A DNA stretch of 64,000 nucleotides from Campylobacter concisus (GTDB lineage Bacteria; Campylobacterota; Campylobacteria; Campylobacterales; Campylobacteraceae): the NCBI RefSeq assembly GCF_003048595.2, contig NZ_CP049270.1:496001-560000 (forward strand), read 5' to 3'. Below, in pieces: positions 41,875-51,711 of the stretch. Each line of letters begins with the position of its first letter. Positions within the stretch are counted from its first letter, which is position 1. The notes beneath the pieces are model-generated. The model made no database searches and was not told the origin of the DNA. It saw only the letters and a list, made by a program, of their open reading frames with translations. A program made the translations under genes and the position numbers.

Positions 41875-42323
41875 CGGTGATATTGGGTTTTACATTTTTA
41901 AATGCAGAGCAAGTTGAAATCACATCAAATGATTTTTTTGCAGATGAGAATAAGCAAACTAGTGAATTTATAGGTAATGTAAATATCAAAAAGGGTTCAT
42001 TTGATGAGCTTAAGGCAGACAAAGTGGTCGTCTATTTTGACAAAAAACGCCAACCTATAAAATATATAGCCACAGGCAATGCTACGGCAAAAATTTTTAT
42101 GAAAGATAAACACTACGAAGGCAAGGGAAATACACTTACGTATGAGCCAGCAAAGCAGACTTATACGGTTGTTGGAAATGGCTATTTGCACGAGATAGAA
42201 ACTGATAAAAATGTTTATGGCGAGAAGATCGTTGTAAATCAAAAAGATGGTACATATAGCGTAAACAGCGACGATAAAAAGCCTGTCAAATTTATCTTTC
42301 AAATCGAGGATAAAAACAAGTGA
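41847..42323 (+). CDS. lptA: LptA-like periplasmic LPS carrier (OstA family)
   Basis: 158 residues with signal peptide (MGRRKSAILAVILGFTFLNA). The OstA beta-sheet unit is clear: VEITSNDFFADENKQTSEF..., NVNIKKGSFDELKADKVVVYFD, YIATGNATAKIF, HYEGKGNTLTYEPAKQTYTVVGNG. LptA polymers bridge the periplasm in LPS export. Overlaps both neighbours (28 bp with LptC, 4 bp with engB). Charged tail KKPVKFIFQIEDKNK. Confidence 0.88.
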   Translation: MGRRKSAILAVILGFTFLNAEQVEITSNDFFADENKQTSEFIGNVNIKKGSFDELKADKVVVYFDKKRQPIKYIATGNATAKIFMKDKHYEGKGNTLTYEPAKQTYTVVGNGYLHEIETDKNVYGEKIVVNQKDGTYSVNSDDKKPVKFIFQIEDKNK

Positions 42324-42934
42324 TAAGAGCACTGGGTGCTAAATTTATTACATCTTGCCCAAGTATAAAAGAGGCTCCAAGTTTTGTGACAAGTGAGATT
42401 GTCTTTTTGGGTAGGTCAAATGTTGGTAAAAGTAGCCTTATTAATGCCCTTGTCAATCAAAAAAATCTTGCCAAGAGTTCATCAACTCCAGGTAAAACAC
42501 AGCTTATAAATTTTTTCGAAGCAGAGTTCTGCGAGCAAAAAGAAGATCAAGATGAAAAAGAGAAATTTAAGCTCATTTTGGTTGATTTGCCAGGCTTTGG
42601 CTATGCAAAAGTGGCAAAGTCAAAACATGATGAATGGCGTAAAAATTTAGATGAGTTTTTGAAATTTAGAAGCGATATAAGGCTTTTTATACATCTAATT
42701 GATGCTAGACATTTTGATTTAGATATAGACGCAAATGTGGATGCTTATCTAAAAAGCTTTTTAAGGGCTGATCAGAAAATTTTAAATTTATATACAAAAA
42801 GCGATAAGCTAAATCAAAGCCAAAAGAGTGCGGTAATGAAATTTGATCCAAGTGGCATCTTGGTCTCAACTCTTAATAAAAGCGGTATCGAAAAGGCTAG
42901 AGAAGCTATCATAAATAACGCTCTTGGTAGATAA
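42320..42934 (+). CDS. engB: Ribosome biogenesis GTPase EngB (YsxC/YihA)
   Basis: 204 residues, GTG start (42320) in a GTGA overlap with lptA. G1 GRSNVGKSSLINAL, G2/switch STPGKTQLINFF, G3 DLPGFGYAKVAKSKHDEW, G4 TKSDK. EngB is an essential assembly factor of the large ribosomal subunit. An acidic insertion (CEQKEDQDEKEKF) interrupts the loop between switch and G3. Fourth gene of the kdsC-lptC-lptA-engB block, as in C. jejuni Cj0647-Cj0650. Confidence 0.93.
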   Translation: MIRALGAKFITSCPSIKEAPSFVTSEIVFLGRSNVGKSSLINALVNQKNLAKSSSTPGKTQLINFFEAEFCEQKEDQDEKEKFKLILVDLPGFGYAKVAKSKHDEWRKNLDEFLKFRSDIRLFIHLIDARHFDLDIDANVDAYLKSFLRADQKILNLYTKSDKLNQSQKSAVMKFDPSGILVSTLNKSGIEKAREAIINNALGR

Positions 42935-42935
42935 A

Positions 42936-43427
42936 ATGCAAACCATAAGCAGCTTAGATATTAAAATTTTTAAAGAATTTTGGTGGGCTGTTTTTTTATT
43001 CTCGTATGAGATCGCAACTACGCAATTTGGCTTTTTGCCGCCACTCATTGGCATTTTTTTTACTTATATGATTTTGGAGTATTCAAGAAAACAAAAGCAA
43101 TACGACGAGTTTAAGCATAATTGGTACTTTGCGATAATTTTTATAATATTTGCTGAGCAAATCCATGGATTTCATCTTTTTTCAACGATTATTGCTTTTT
43201 TACTTTTTTATAATTTTATTCTAGACTGGCTATATACCACGATGAAGTGGCGAAACTGCCTACTTATCATCTTTGTAGCAGCTGGATACGCTTTAACCTT
43301 TCTTGTAAATAATCTATTTGCTTACGTTTTAAATGAGCAAAATTTAGCATTTTCGACTGAATATCTATTTTTTATAGCATTTGAAAGTATCCTTGCTATC
43401 GTTCTTTTTAGGGATAAAGTGCTATGA
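42936..43427 (+). CDS. Membrane protein next to PBP2 (MreD-like position)
   Basis: About 163 residues from ATG 42936 (one base after engB). Five predicted membrane helices: FWWAVFLFSYEIATTQFGFLP, PLIGIFFTYMILEY, WYFAIIFIIFAEQIHGFHLF, FSTIIAFLLFYNFILDWLY, LLIIFVAAGYALTFLVNNLF and a last near 145-163. Size and the place directly before the rod-shape transpeptidase fit an MreD-type protein, but no conserved motif proves it. Overlaps PBP2 by 4 bp. Confidence 0.6.
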   Translation: MQTISSLDIKIFKEFWWAVFLFSYEIATTQFGFLPPLIGIFFTYMILEYSRKQKQYDEFKHNWYFAIIFIIFAEQIHGFHLFSTIIAFLLFYNFILDWLYTTMKWRNCLLIIFVAAGYALTFLVNNLFAYVLNEQNLAFSTEYLFFIAFESILAIVLFRDKVL

Positions 43428-45262
43428 GGATGCGCATCGTCTTTAGTGTAATCGCTCTTTTTTGGATTATACTTTTGGGACGAATTTATCACCTAAGCAT
43501 CAACTCAAATACTTACTACAACGAGATTGCAGAACAAAATGCGATAAAGACTATTTATATTCCGCCAGTTAGGGGTATTATTTTTGACGCACATGATAAG
43601 CCAATGGCTGTTAATCGTCTTGGCTTTTCAGTATCCATTAGACCTCATTTAAGTGCTAATAAAAAGGTAAAAATTTTAGATGATGAGCTAGCTTACATTG
43701 GCTCACTATTTAGTGATCTAAATGTCACTAAACTTAAAAATGAATACATAAAAAATGATTCAGCTTATAACCAAGATTTTATAAATGTGGTCGAATTTAT
43801 TGATTATGATAAATTTTTACCATTTTTTGCATCACTTTCTTTGCGTGAAAATTTAGAGATAAGACCCGCCTCAAAGCGCCACTATCCATATAACGATCTA
43901 GCTTCTCACATCATCGGCTACGTTGGTAGGGCAAATCAAAAAGATATGGATAATGATCCTTTGACAAAGCTTACAAATTACATTGGAAGAAGTGGCGTGG
44001 AGCGGTTTTATAATCCGATCTTACAAGGAATTCAAGGGTTTAAAAAGATAAAGGTAAATGCCTTAAATGAAGAGATCGAGCAGATAAACTATCAAGCGCC
44101 ACAAAGTCAAAATATCAAGCTTGCAGTCGATCTTGAGCTTCAGCAGTTTGTGGCTGATGTCTTTGGCAAAGATGCAGGAAGCGTCATAGTCATGAGTCTA
44201 AAAGATGGCGCTATCATAGCTGCTGGTAGCTTTCCAGAGTATGATCTAAATCCATTTGTACTTGGAATTTCTCAGCCTGAATGGGAAGAGCTTGTAAAAA
44301 ACGTCGATCATCCTTTTACAAACAAGCTAATAAACGGCCTTTATCCGCCAGGTTCGGTCGTAAAAATGGGTATGGCGCTTGCGTTTTTGGATAATGGCAT
44401 GAGTAAATACGATAGCTTTTTTTGTAGTGGCTCGTATGAGCTTGGAGGACGTAAATTTCGCTGCTGGAACTCTCACGGACATGGAAATGTTAATATGAAT
44501 ACGGCAATTAGAGAGAGCTGTGATGATTATTTTTATAAAGGTAGTCAAAAGATAGGGATCGACGCTATTGTGCCGATACTTGAACGTATGGGTTTTGGTA
44601 GAAAAACAGAGGTTGATTTGCCAAATGAGTTTGTGGGGACTTTACCAAGTAGAGAGTGGAAGATGAGGAAGTATGGCAAAGCGTGGTTTCAAGGCGAGAC
44701 CCTCATCACTTCTATCGGCCAGGGAAATTTCTTGGTCACGCCTATGCAAGTGGCAAAATATACAGCGGGCCTTGCAACTGGGCTAAATGTGACTCCACAT
44801 TTTTTAAAGAGCATTGATGGCAAGGATGTTGATTTTACGCCAACAGATGATGCTTTTACGCCGTTTGAGAAGTCGCAGTTACCAGCCATTAGGCATGCAA
44901 TGTATGAAGTGGCAAACCACCCAAGAGGAACGGCAAATAGGCATTTTATTGGAAGCCTAGTTAAAGTTGCTGCAAAGACCGGTACTGCCCAGGTCGTTGG
45001 AATTTCTCAAACTGAAAAGAAACGTATGAAAGAGGAGGATATGGCGTATTTGCAAAGATCTCATGCATGGATGACCACATATGCGCCTTATGAAGATCCG
45101 CAATATGTCATCACAATGGTTATCGAGCATGGTGGCCATGGTGGAAGTGCGGCTGGGCCAAAAATTGCTCAAATTTATAATAAACTCGTTGAAATGGGAT
45201 ATATAAATTTAGAAAAAATCCAAAGCGATCAAAATAAGAAACAAGATAATAAGAAAAAATAA
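43424..45262 (+). CDS. mrdA: Penicillin-binding protein 2 (rod-shape transpeptidase)
   Basis: 612 residues, class B PBP. N-terminal anchor (VFSVIALFWIILLGRIYHLS), non-catalytic pedestal (IYIPPVRGIIFDAHDKPMAVNRLGF...), transpeptidase domain with the SxxK motif PGSVVKMG (Ser nucleophile, about residue 311), SxN-type ESCDDYF (near 367), KTGTAQVVG (near 517). It cross-links murein for side-wall growth. It follows a small membrane protein and engB; the same order is in C. jejuni (Cj0652). Lysine/Gln-rich C-terminus. Confidence 0.93.
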   Translation: MRMRIVFSVIALFWIILLGRIYHLSINSNTYYNEIAEQNAIKTIYIPPVRGIIFDAHDKPMAVNRLGFSVSIRPHLSANKKVKILDDELAYIGSLFSDLNVTKLKNEYIKNDSAYNQDFINVVEFIDYDKFLPFFASLSLRENLEIRPASKRHYPYNDLASHIIGYVGRANQKDMDNDPLTKLTNYIGRSGVERFYNPILQGIQGFKKIKVNALNEEIEQINYQAPQSQNIKLAVDLELQQFVADVFGKDAGSVIVMSLKDGAIIAAGSFPEYDLNPFVLGISQPEWEELVKNVDHPFTNKLINGLYPPGSVVKMGMALAFLDNGMSKYDSFFCSGSYELGGRKFRCWNSHGHGNVNMNTAIRESCDDYFYKGSQKIGIDAIVPILERMGFGRKTEVDLPNEFVGTLPSREWKMRKYGKAWFQGETLITSIGQGNFLVTPMQVAKYTAGLATGLNVTPHFLKSIDGKDVDFTPTDDAFTPFEKSQLPAIRHAMYEVANHPRGTANRHFIGSLVKVAAKTGTAQVVGISQTEKKRMKEEDMAYLQRSHAWMTTYAPYEDPQYVITMVIEHGGHGGSAAGPKIAQIYNKLVEMGYINLEKIQSDQNKKQDNKKK

Positions 45263-45459
45263 AGATCACTAAAAAGTCGTGGTAGCGATCGCTTACTTAG
45301 AAATTTTTACTGTACCCTTGGCTAAATTTATTAACTACTTTTCAATCCTCCTTATTAAATTTTTGGCAAGCTTGATCGAGAATTTATGTTTTTGGTAGCT
45401 AGCAAGAGTCTAAGCGTTGATATATCTTTAAATTTGTTAAATACCCTTGTTTTAGAGGC

Positions 45460-46140
45460 TCATAAGGAAAATTTTTGATTTTTATATGCGATTTTATCAG
45501 TGGCGTTTGCCTTTTTAAAGCCATTTAGCCTTAGCCTGCAGCTATCGCAAAGTCCGCATGCCTCGTCATCGCTCTCGTAGCAACTCCAGGTTAACTCTAA
45601 TGGCGAGCCAAGCTCAAGCGATTTTGCTACGATGTCAGCCTTACTTAAATTTACAAGTGGAGTAATTATCTCACACGAAAAACTAGGCGATGTGCCTAAA
45701 TTTATAGCCTCGTTTATGCTTTTTATGAAGCTTTCTTTGCAATCAGGATAGCCTGAACTATCTTCTTCTACGACACCGATATAGATAGCTTGTGCATTTT
45801 CTTTTTCAGCAAGTGCGGCAGCAACCGAGATAAAAATACCATTTCGAAAAGGCACATAGGTATTTGGCACATCTTTTTCCACTCCATCTTTTCTTATTTG
45901 CAAGCTTTCATCAGTTAAAGAATTCCCGCCTATTTGGGCAATAAAACTAACATCTAAACTCATCTTTTTTGTAATGCCTAGTCTTTCGCAAATTTCGTTA
46001 AATGCACGTTTTTCACGTTTCATCGTTCTTTGGCCATAGTCAAAATGAAGTGCTACGATATCATATCCAGCCTTTTTTGCCATTACAGCACAAAGCGTAC
46101 TATCCATACCACCGCTCATTATGCAAACTGCTTTTTTCAT
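45460..46140 (-). CDS. queC: 7-cyano-7-deazaguanine synthase
   Basis: About 226 residues from ATG 46140 ([17 protein letters not shown]); a longer frame from 46173 has no ribosome binding site and AAAAGGCAAAAT precedes the chosen start. PP-loop [38 protein letters not shown], and the zinc cysteines [18 protein letters not shown] near the C-terminus. It makes preQ0 for queuosine. Divergently placed to ybeY (59-bp promoter gap). Confidence 0.93.
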   Translation of the reverse strand: MKKAVCIMSGGMDSTLCAVMAKKAGYDIVALHFDYGQRTMKREKRAFNEICERLGITKKMSLDVSFIAQIGGNSLTDESLQIRKDGVEKDVPNTYVPFRNGIFISVAAALAEKENAQAIYIGVVEEDSSGYPDCKESFIKSINEAINLGTSPSFSCEIITPLVNLSKADIVAKSLELGSPLELTWSCYESDDEACGLCDSCRLRLNGFKKANATDKIAYKNQKFSL

Positions 46141-46199
46141 ATTTTGCCTTTTATTTTTGCTAGAATTATACAAAAAAGTTACTAAGGAGAGAGCCTAAA

Positions 46200-46637
46200 A
46201 TGATACTTTGCGAAGAGAGCTATCCAAAAATTTTAGATGAAATTTGCGAATATTTGACACTGGGAGAAATCGAGCTAGTTTTTGTCGATAAGGAAGAAAT
46301 GAGAGAACTAAATAAAACTGAGCGAGGCATTGATAAAACGACAGATGTTTTAAGCTTTCCACTTGAGCTTGTCATTCACGCCCCACTTGGCTCAATCGTT
46401 ATAAACAAAGATATGGTAAAAGAGAAAGCTGCTGAGCTAAATCATAGTGAAGAGGCCGAAACCGCACTACTTTTTACACATGGATTGCTTCATATCTTGG
46501 GATTTGATCATGAAAAAGATGATGGCGAAATGAGAGAAAAAGAGTGCGAGGTTATCAAGAAATTTGAGCTGCCTAAAAGTCTAATAGTAAGAAGCGAGGA
46601 TGTTAGGCTGATTGATCTTATAAATAATAAAAACTAA
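46200..46637 (+). CDS. ybeY: Endoribonuclease YbeY
   Basis: 145 residues, UPF0054. The zinc site H-G-x-L-H-x-x-G-x-D-H is intact in [43 protein letters not shown] precedes it. It processes the 3' end of 16S rRNA and takes part in ribosome quality control. Start ATG 46200 with AAGGAGAG. It converges on the Mur-ligase-like gene with a 4-bp overlap. Confidence 0.93.
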   Translation: MILCEESYPKILDEICEYLTLGEIELVFVDKEEMRELNKTERGIDKTTDVLSFPLELVIHAPLGSIVINKDMVKEKAAELNHSEEAETALLFTHGLLHILGFDHEKDDGEMREKECEVIKKFELPKSLIVRSEDVRLIDLINNKN

Positions 46638-47617
46638 AAGAGTAGATTTTCTTCAGATGTTTTGTGAAGCTCTTCTAAAAGCTCCTCTTTTTGGCATAAA
46701 ATCAATATGTAGATAAAATTTTTAAGCTTTTTTATCTCGCTTAAATTTTTAAAGTAGATTGCGTTTTGTACTTTTAACAAAGAGCCTTCTGGCAAGCAAA
46801 TTTTTATCTCATCAGGGCTAAATTTTTTATTTAAAAATATACTTTGGCTTATGAATAAATCTTCATCGCTTTCAGTAATTATGGCTCTAAAGCTATTTCC
46901 AAAACTAGTAGGAATAAAATTTTTATCTATAAAAATCGGGTCAAAATGCCCGTGAATCCTACCTTCGTAAGGCTTAAATGAAATTTTATTGCTATCAAGA
47001 AATTTTAAAAGCCCATAAAACATTCCAGCAAAAACTCGTGGTATGTTTAAGTTTTGATAGTATGTTTGCTTAAAGACTGTGCTTGTAAAAAATATCGAGC
47101 TTGGATTTATCTCGTGCATAGTCGTATCTGTGTAAATGGTCTCAAAAAGAGGCGATATTCGCTGAAGTGTTCTTGTATCATCGCCGAAAAAGACATCAAA
47201 GACCTTTGCGTGAAAAATTTGATTAAAAAGCTCAGTGATATTTTTTGACATGACGTGTGCGTTAGAGCCAAGTTTTGATTTTTCTAAAAAATCATTTATA
47301 AAAGGATTTACGGCGCAAAATTTTAGATCTTTGTGAGTTGACTCAAATCTCATAAGCTTTATCATGGCAGTTTGTAAGCTACTAACTTTTAAAAAAGCGA
47401 TCTCTTTATCGATAATTGGCACATTATCTTCGCTAATTATGGCGTATGCACCTTGTTTGATTGCCGTTTCTATATCGCTATCGTTTGCATTCAAGCAAAT
47501 ATATGCAAAGCCACGCCTTACGTGTTTTAGCTCAAAAACAAACTCACTTACGCTAGTTATTGTTGGTGCGTTTAGAGCCTGGGCATTTATGAGGCGAGTT
47601 AAGTTTTCTATTGTCAT
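46634..47617 (-). CDS. MurE/MurF N-terminal-like protein without ligase domain (unknown role)
   Basis: 327 residues. The first 100 residues look like the Mur ligase catalytic-N domain ([29 protein letters not shown]...), the fold that binds the UDP moiety, but no GTxGKT P-loop and no ligase ATP site follow. The remaining 220 residues hold a [13 protein letters not shown] segment, an aromatic middle ([33 protein letters not shown]) and ENEVKICLPEG-like strands; I do not recognise them. It could bind UDP-sugar peptides or be a regulator. It ends 1 bp from metG, on the same strand. Confidence 0.6.
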   Translation of the reverse strand: MTIENLTRLINAQALNAPTITSVSEFVFELKHVRRGFAYICLNANDSDIETAIKQGAYAIISEDNVPIIDKEIAFLKVSSLQTAMIKLMRFESTHKDLKFCAVNPFINDFLEKSKLGSNAHVMSKNITELFNQIFHAKVFDVFFGDDTRTLQRISPLFETIYTDTTMHEINPSSIFFTSTVFKQTYYQNLNIPRVFAGMFYGLLKFLDSNKISFKPYEGRIHGHFDPIFIDKNFIPTSFGNSFRAIITESDEDLFISQSIFLNKKFSPDEIKICLPEGSLLKVQNAIYFKNLSEIKKLKNFIYILILCQKEELLEELHKTSEENLLF

Positions 47618-49540
47618 TTAGCCAACGATCGCACCATTTTTGACCTTGCCCTGTGTGCCAAGTAGAGTTAATGAGCCATCAGATGCACTTAGGATCATGC
47701 CTTGAGAGACATATTTTTTCATCATAGTTCGTTCTTTTAAATTTGCTAAAACGCAAACTTGTTTGCCAATAAGTGAGCTAGGCTCGTAGTATTTGGCGAT
47801 TCCAGAAAGAATTTGACGCGGCTGCTCCTCGCCAAGATCTATCTTAAATTTAAGCAGTTTCTCACTACCCTCGACTCTCTCGCACTCGAGCACTTCACCT
47901 ACTTTTATCACAATCTTGGCAAAGTCATCGATGCTAATGGTTTCGTCCTCTTTTTTCTCCTCTTTTGGCTCAGCTTTCGTCTCAACCTTTGGCTCATTTG
48001 CCTCGCTCATTAGCTCTTTTTCTATCCTTGGAAATAGCGGCTCGGTAGCTTTTGCTACAAAATTTGAAATTTCATTTTTCAAAACAAGACTTTCATAAGA
48101 TGCCGTATCTATGCTAAAGCCAAGCGTGTCAGCTATCTTAGTACAAGTTTTTGGCATAGCTGGGCTAAGTAGTATCGCTACTTTTGCAAGTAAATTCGCG
48201 CAAAGTGCCACAAGCGCATTTGCCTCGTCAGTTTTACCAGCTTTTACAAGCGACCATGGCTCATACTTCGCAACGGCTGCGTTTGCAAGCGTTACGACCT
48301 TCCAAAGATCCTCTAAGTAGCGGTTTGTAGCTAAATTTTCTAAATTTTTAATAGCCTCATCAAGATAACCTTTTGCCTCATTAAGCTCGGCGCTGTGAAG
48401 TCTTGAGACATCTTTCGAGTTGATTTTATAGTCGCTATACTTTGCGCTCATGCCCACTATTCGGCTTAGCAGGTTGCCAAGACCGTTGCCAAGTTCTGAG
48501 TTTATGCGCTCGATCAAAGCCTTTTGGCTGTAGTCGCCATCTTGTCCAAACGGCACTTCTCTAAGTAAAAAGTATCTGAAATTTTCAAGTCCATAAGCGT
48601 TTGCGACCTCTCTTGGGTTTATAACATTACCTTTGCTTTTGCTCATCTTTTCGCCATTTATCGTCCACCAGCCGTGTGCTGCGACGTGTTTTGGTAGTGG
48701 CAATCCAAGGCTCATCAAAAATGCTGGCCAATAGACCGCATGAAAACGCAAAATATCCTTGCCGACAATGTGTGTTGTGCTTGGCCAAAAGTCCATTTTA
48801 GCGTTATCTCTTGAGTATCCTAATGTTGTTAGGTAGTTTATGAGCGCATCAAGCCATACGTACATAACGTGCTTGTCGTCGTTTGCGCTCTTTGGTAGTT
48901 TTATGCCCCAGTCAAAGCTCGTTCTCGTCACAGAAAGATCTTTTAGTCCACCTTTTACAAAGCTTACGACCTCATTTTTCTTTCCCTTCGGGATAACACA
49001 AAGCTCGTCGTTTTCGTACCATTTTAAAAGCGCATCTTCATATTTTGAAAGCTTAAAAAAGTAGCTTTCTTCTTTGACCAAGGATGTCACACGGCCGCAG
49101 TCTGGACAGCAGTTGTTTTCTAGTAGATCTCTTTGATTGAAAAATGTTTCGCAGCTAACACAGTAAAAGCCCTCGTACTCACCCTTGTATATATCGCCAT
49201 TGGCTTGCATTTTTTCAAAGATATTTTGCACGGTTTGTTTGTGCTCTTCGTCGGTTGTCCTTATAAAATGGTCGTAGCTTATCTCAAACTCATCCCAAAG
49301 TGATCTAAATTTTGCACTGATCTCGTCAGCATACTCTTTTGGAGTTTTGCCTCTAGCATGTGCTGCTTGCTCGATCTTTTGTCCATGCTCATCTGTGCCT
49401 GTCATAAAGTATGTATCTTTTCCTTGTAAGCGATTAAATCTAGCAAGTGTATCGGCGATGATGGTCGTATATGCATGACCAATGTGTGGCACGTCGTTTA
49501 CATAGTATATTGGGGTCGTTATATAAGCTTTTTCTTTCAT
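47618..49540 (-). CDS. metG: Methionyl-tRNA synthetase
   Basis: About 640 residues from ATG 49540 (AAAGGATAAAAAT in front; an upstream in-frame ATG at 49576 is unlikely). Class I motifs HIGHAY and KMSKSKGN are present, and a zinc-finger insertion (CVSCETFFNQRDLLENNCCPDCG) of the MetG1 type. The C-terminal 100 residues form an EMAP/Trbp111 tRNA-binding module (VGEVLECERVEGSEKLLKFKIDLG), joined by a Glu/Lys-rich linker. It charges both initiator and elongator tRNA-Met. Confidence 0.95.
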   Translation of the reverse strand: MKEKAYITTPIYYVNDVPHIGHAYTTIIADTLARFNRLQGKDTYFMTGTDEHGQKIEQAAHARGKTPKEYADEISAKFRSLWDEFEISYDHFIRTTDEEHKQTVQNIFEKMQANGDIYKGEYEGFYCVSCETFFNQRDLLENNCCPDCGRVTSLVKEESYFFKLSKYEDALLKWYENDELCVIPKGKKNEVVSFVKGGLKDLSVTRTSFDWGIKLPKSANDDKHVMYVWLDALINYLTTLGYSRDNAKMDFWPSTTHIVGKDILRFHAVYWPAFLMSLGLPLPKHVAAHGWWTINGEKMSKSKGNVINPREVANAYGLENFRYFLLREVPFGQDGDYSQKALIERINSELGNGLGNLLSRIVGMSAKYSDYKINSKDVSRLHSAELNEAKGYLDEAIKNLENLATNRYLEDLWKVVTLANAAVAKYEPWSLVKAGKTDEANALVALCANLLAKVAILLSPAMPKTCTKIADTLGFSIDTASYESLVLKNEISNFVAKATEPLFPRIEKELMSEANEPKVETKAEPKEEKKEDETISIDDFAKIVIKVGEVLECERVEGSEKLLKFKIDLGEEQPRQILSGIAKYYEPSSLIGKQVCVLANLKERTMMKKYVSQGMILSASDGSLTLLGTQGKVKNGAIVG

Positions 49541-49559
49541 ATTTTTATCCTTTAAATTT

Positions 49560-49769
49560 TTAGAAATCAAATCCACCGTCGTTGCCAGTATTGCCTTTTG
49601 ACATCGAGTTATAGCAACTGTTTACATATTCTTTTCTTGTCTCGCAGTCAAAAAATACTTCGCAGTTAAAGCAGCTTTTTTGCCCTTTTTGTTCTTGGCA
49701 TTCTTGTAGGATCTTTGCCTTTTGCTTCAAGGCTAGTTCAAATGCGTCCAATTGCTCGTTTTCTTGCAT
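49560..49769 (-). CDS. Small cysteine-containing protein between fbp and metG
   Basis: 69 residues. N-terminal helix ([27 protein letters not shown]) then a cysteine cluster C-FN-C-EVFFD-C-ETRKEYVNS-C-YNSM and a Gly/Asn tail. Four cysteines suggest a small zinc or disulfide knuckle. It overlaps the fbp stop by 1 bp and is 19 bp before metG, so it is part of the mobB-fbp-metG operon. Function unknown; conserved in position in related species as far as I recall. Confidence 0.7.
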   Translation of the reverse strand: MQENEQLDAFELALKQKAKILQECQEQKGQKSCFNCEVFFDCETRKEYVNSCYNSMSKGNTGNDGGFDF

Positions 49770-50632
49770 TATTTTTGCTCGTAAAATTTATGCAAAAGAG
49801 AAATTTCATCACGTGAGCCAAAAAAGCATGGCGTTGTTTGGTGAATTTTTTCTATTTTTATATCAAAAAGCGTTTGGTTTTTACCGTTTGTCGTTGCGCC
49901 CTTTGCGTTTTCATATATGAAGGCAAATGGCAATACCTCAAAGACTACTCTTAGCTTGCCATTTGGATGATCGCTAGTTGCTGGATAGCTAAAAAGGCCG
50001 CCACCTTTTAGTAAAATTTGATGTAGGTCGCTCACCATAGCACCTGAGTATCTTAGCCTATAGCCCTCGTTAAATAGCTCATTTATAAAATTTCTATGCG
50101 TTTGGCTCCAGCCTTTTTGCGTAGCTCCCGTGGCATTTAGCTTACCTTTTTCTTTTAGCTCAAGCTCTTTTACAAATTTAAACTCGCCATCTTTGCCAAG
50201 TCTATAAAATTTAGGCAAAGCGCCCTTTTTCTCAGCAATTACCAGCTCAAGTCTTGGGCCATATATACTGTAAGCTGCGGCTATTAAATTTTCTGGTTTT
50301 ACTTCATTTTCATAGATACCAAAGATCGAGCCAACGGCGAAATTTACATCAACTAGGCTTGAGCCATCAAGCGGATCATAGGCGATGATAAAATTTGCAT
50401 TTTTGTTTATCTCAAGCGCGTCCTCTTTTTCTTCGCTGATCAGCGCTTTTACGCAAGCAAGCTGCTTAAATTTAGCTGTGATGATCTCGTCGCTTTTGAC
50501 ATCAAGTTTTAGTTGCGTGTCGCCAGTCGCGTTTTCATGGGTTGTGTAGCCAAGATCGGCGTATTTTATCACTTCGCTTATCTCTTTTGCGATCTCTTTT
50601 ATGGTGTTAAAAATTTGGTTTAATTCTTGCAT
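49769..50632 (-). CDS. fbp: Fructose-1,6-bisphosphatase, class I
   Basis: About 287 residues from ATG 50632 ([14 protein letters not shown]), which overlaps the mobB stop by 1 bp; an ORF extension to 50668 lies inside mobB. Signature motifs LISEEKEDA (metal Glu), [19 protein letters not shown], and [39 protein letters not shown]. It makes fructose-6-phosphate in gluconeogenesis, essential in Campylobacter, which lacks complete upper glycolysis. Confidence 0.93.
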   Translation of the reverse strand: MQELNQIFNTIKEIAKEISEVIKYADLGYTTHENATGDTQLKLDVKSDEIITAKFKQLACVKALISEEKEDALEINKNANFIIAYDPLDGSSLVDVNFAVGSIFGIYENEVKPENLIAAAYSIYGPRLELVIAEKKGALPKFYRLGKDGEFKFVKELELKEKGKLNATGATQKGWSQTHRNFINELFNEGYRLRYSGAMVSDLHQILLKGGGLFSYPATSDHPNGKLRVVFEVLPFAFIYENAKGATTNGKNQTLFDIKIEKIHQTTPCFFGSRDEISLLHKFYEQK

Positions 50633-51111
50633 TATACAGCCTTTGCATTTTCTAATATCCACGCACAAATGGCGTTTGTATCGTCTAAATTGAGATTTTT
50701 TATTTCGTAGGGAATTTGCTCTTTATAAGTGGCGATCGCGTCTGAAAAGCTAAGATAAGATTCGTCGATCTCACCTTTAAAAACGCTTAGCCTTGGTAGT
50801 GGCAGAGTCTTTAGCCCCTCGACTAAGAGCATGTCAAACTCGCCGAGCATTTTAATAACATCGCTAATTTCTTGTGAGTTTTGTGAAAAATAAGTTGTTC
50901 TAGTTGGGCTCATTACAACAACATCAGCCCCAGTTTGAGAAAATTTAAAGCTATCCTTGCCTTCAACGTCAAATTTAGCCTTGTCGCCCGGGTCGTGTTT
51001 TACTATCGCGACTTTCAAACCATCATCTATAAATTTTTTTGCTACCTTTAAAATAAGAGTCGTTTTTCCGCTATTTGAAGGGCCAGAAAAAGCGATAGCA
51101 AGTCTTTTCAT
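50632..51111 (-). CDS. mobB: Molybdopterin-guanine dinucleotide biosynthesis adaptor MobB
   Basis: 159 residues, P-loop protein: [18 protein letters not shown] (Walker A), [35 protein letters not shown], and [19 protein letters not shown]. MobB assists MobA in making bis-MGD for molybdoenzymes such as formate dehydrogenase and nitrate reductase, functionally in line with fdhD in the left part. Ends within the start codon of fbp. Confidence 0.9.
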   Translation of the reverse strand: MKRLAIAFSGPSNSGKTTLILKVAKKFIDDGLKVAIVKHDPGDKAKFDVEGKDSFKFSQTGADVVVMSPTRTTYFSQNSQEISDVIKMLGEFDMLLVEGLKTLPLPRLSVFKGEIDESYLSFSDAIATYKEQIPYEIKNLNLDDTNAICAWILENAKAV

Positions 51112-51231
51112 AAGAACCTTTTTTGTTAAAATTTCTCGCGATTATAACTTATGTTGGCTTTAAAATTTATGAGTGAAATTTAAAAATTAAAATGCTAAAA
51201 TGGCAGAAATTTTAAAAATTTAAGAGTTTTT

Positions 51232-51711
51232 ATGAGTAAATTTATATCGTTTTTTGTATTTATTTTGATGATATTTGGCTGTGCTGGTGAAAAAGTAATT
51301 GTACATGAGCCGTTAAAAAATGAGCTTTTGGCTTACACAAGCAAGAGCGAGATTATTGATGGTGCTGACAGGACGCTCATTATCGCTACCTATTTAAATC
51401 CGATCTACAATTCAAATTTAGACCAGAGCAAAGAGCATTTTTTGGTTGCCATAAATCCAAAAGAACATGCACAAAATTTAAAGAACATAAAAGTAAATGG
51501 TGACTCAAATGCCACAAATGCAAGGCTGCTTGATGAAAATGACGAGATGCTAAAATTTGCTGGATTTTCTATGCCTTGGGCGCTCTATTATGAAGTGACC
51601 GCACCAAGTAAGCAAAGTGACGATCTCGCGCTTAGTTTCGAAATTTATCAGTCAAAGCCGGTTTTGTTAAATTTTCGAAAAGTTGCGAAATCTTTATATT
51701 GGAACCAGTAA
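51232..51711 (+). CDS. Putative lipoprotein of unknown function
   Basis: 159 residues with a lipobox (ISFFVFILMIFGCAGE, lipidated Cys near residue 17). The mature part is a beta-rich, about 140-residue domain (KVIVHEPLKNELLAYTSKSEIIDGADRTLIIATYLNPI..., WALYYEVTAPSKQSDDLALSFEIY). No family recognised. Its 3' end overlaps the convergent slt gene by 80 bp, so the last 26 codons of both share DNA on opposite strands. Confidence 0.65.
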   Translation: MSKFISFFVFILMIFGCAGEKVIVHEPLKNELLAYTSKSEIIDGADRTLIIATYLNPIYNSNLDQSKEHFLVAINPKEHAQNLKNIKVNGDSNATNARLLDENDEMLKFAGFSMPWALYYEVTAPSKQSDDLALSFEIYQSKPVLLNFRKVAKSLYWNQ

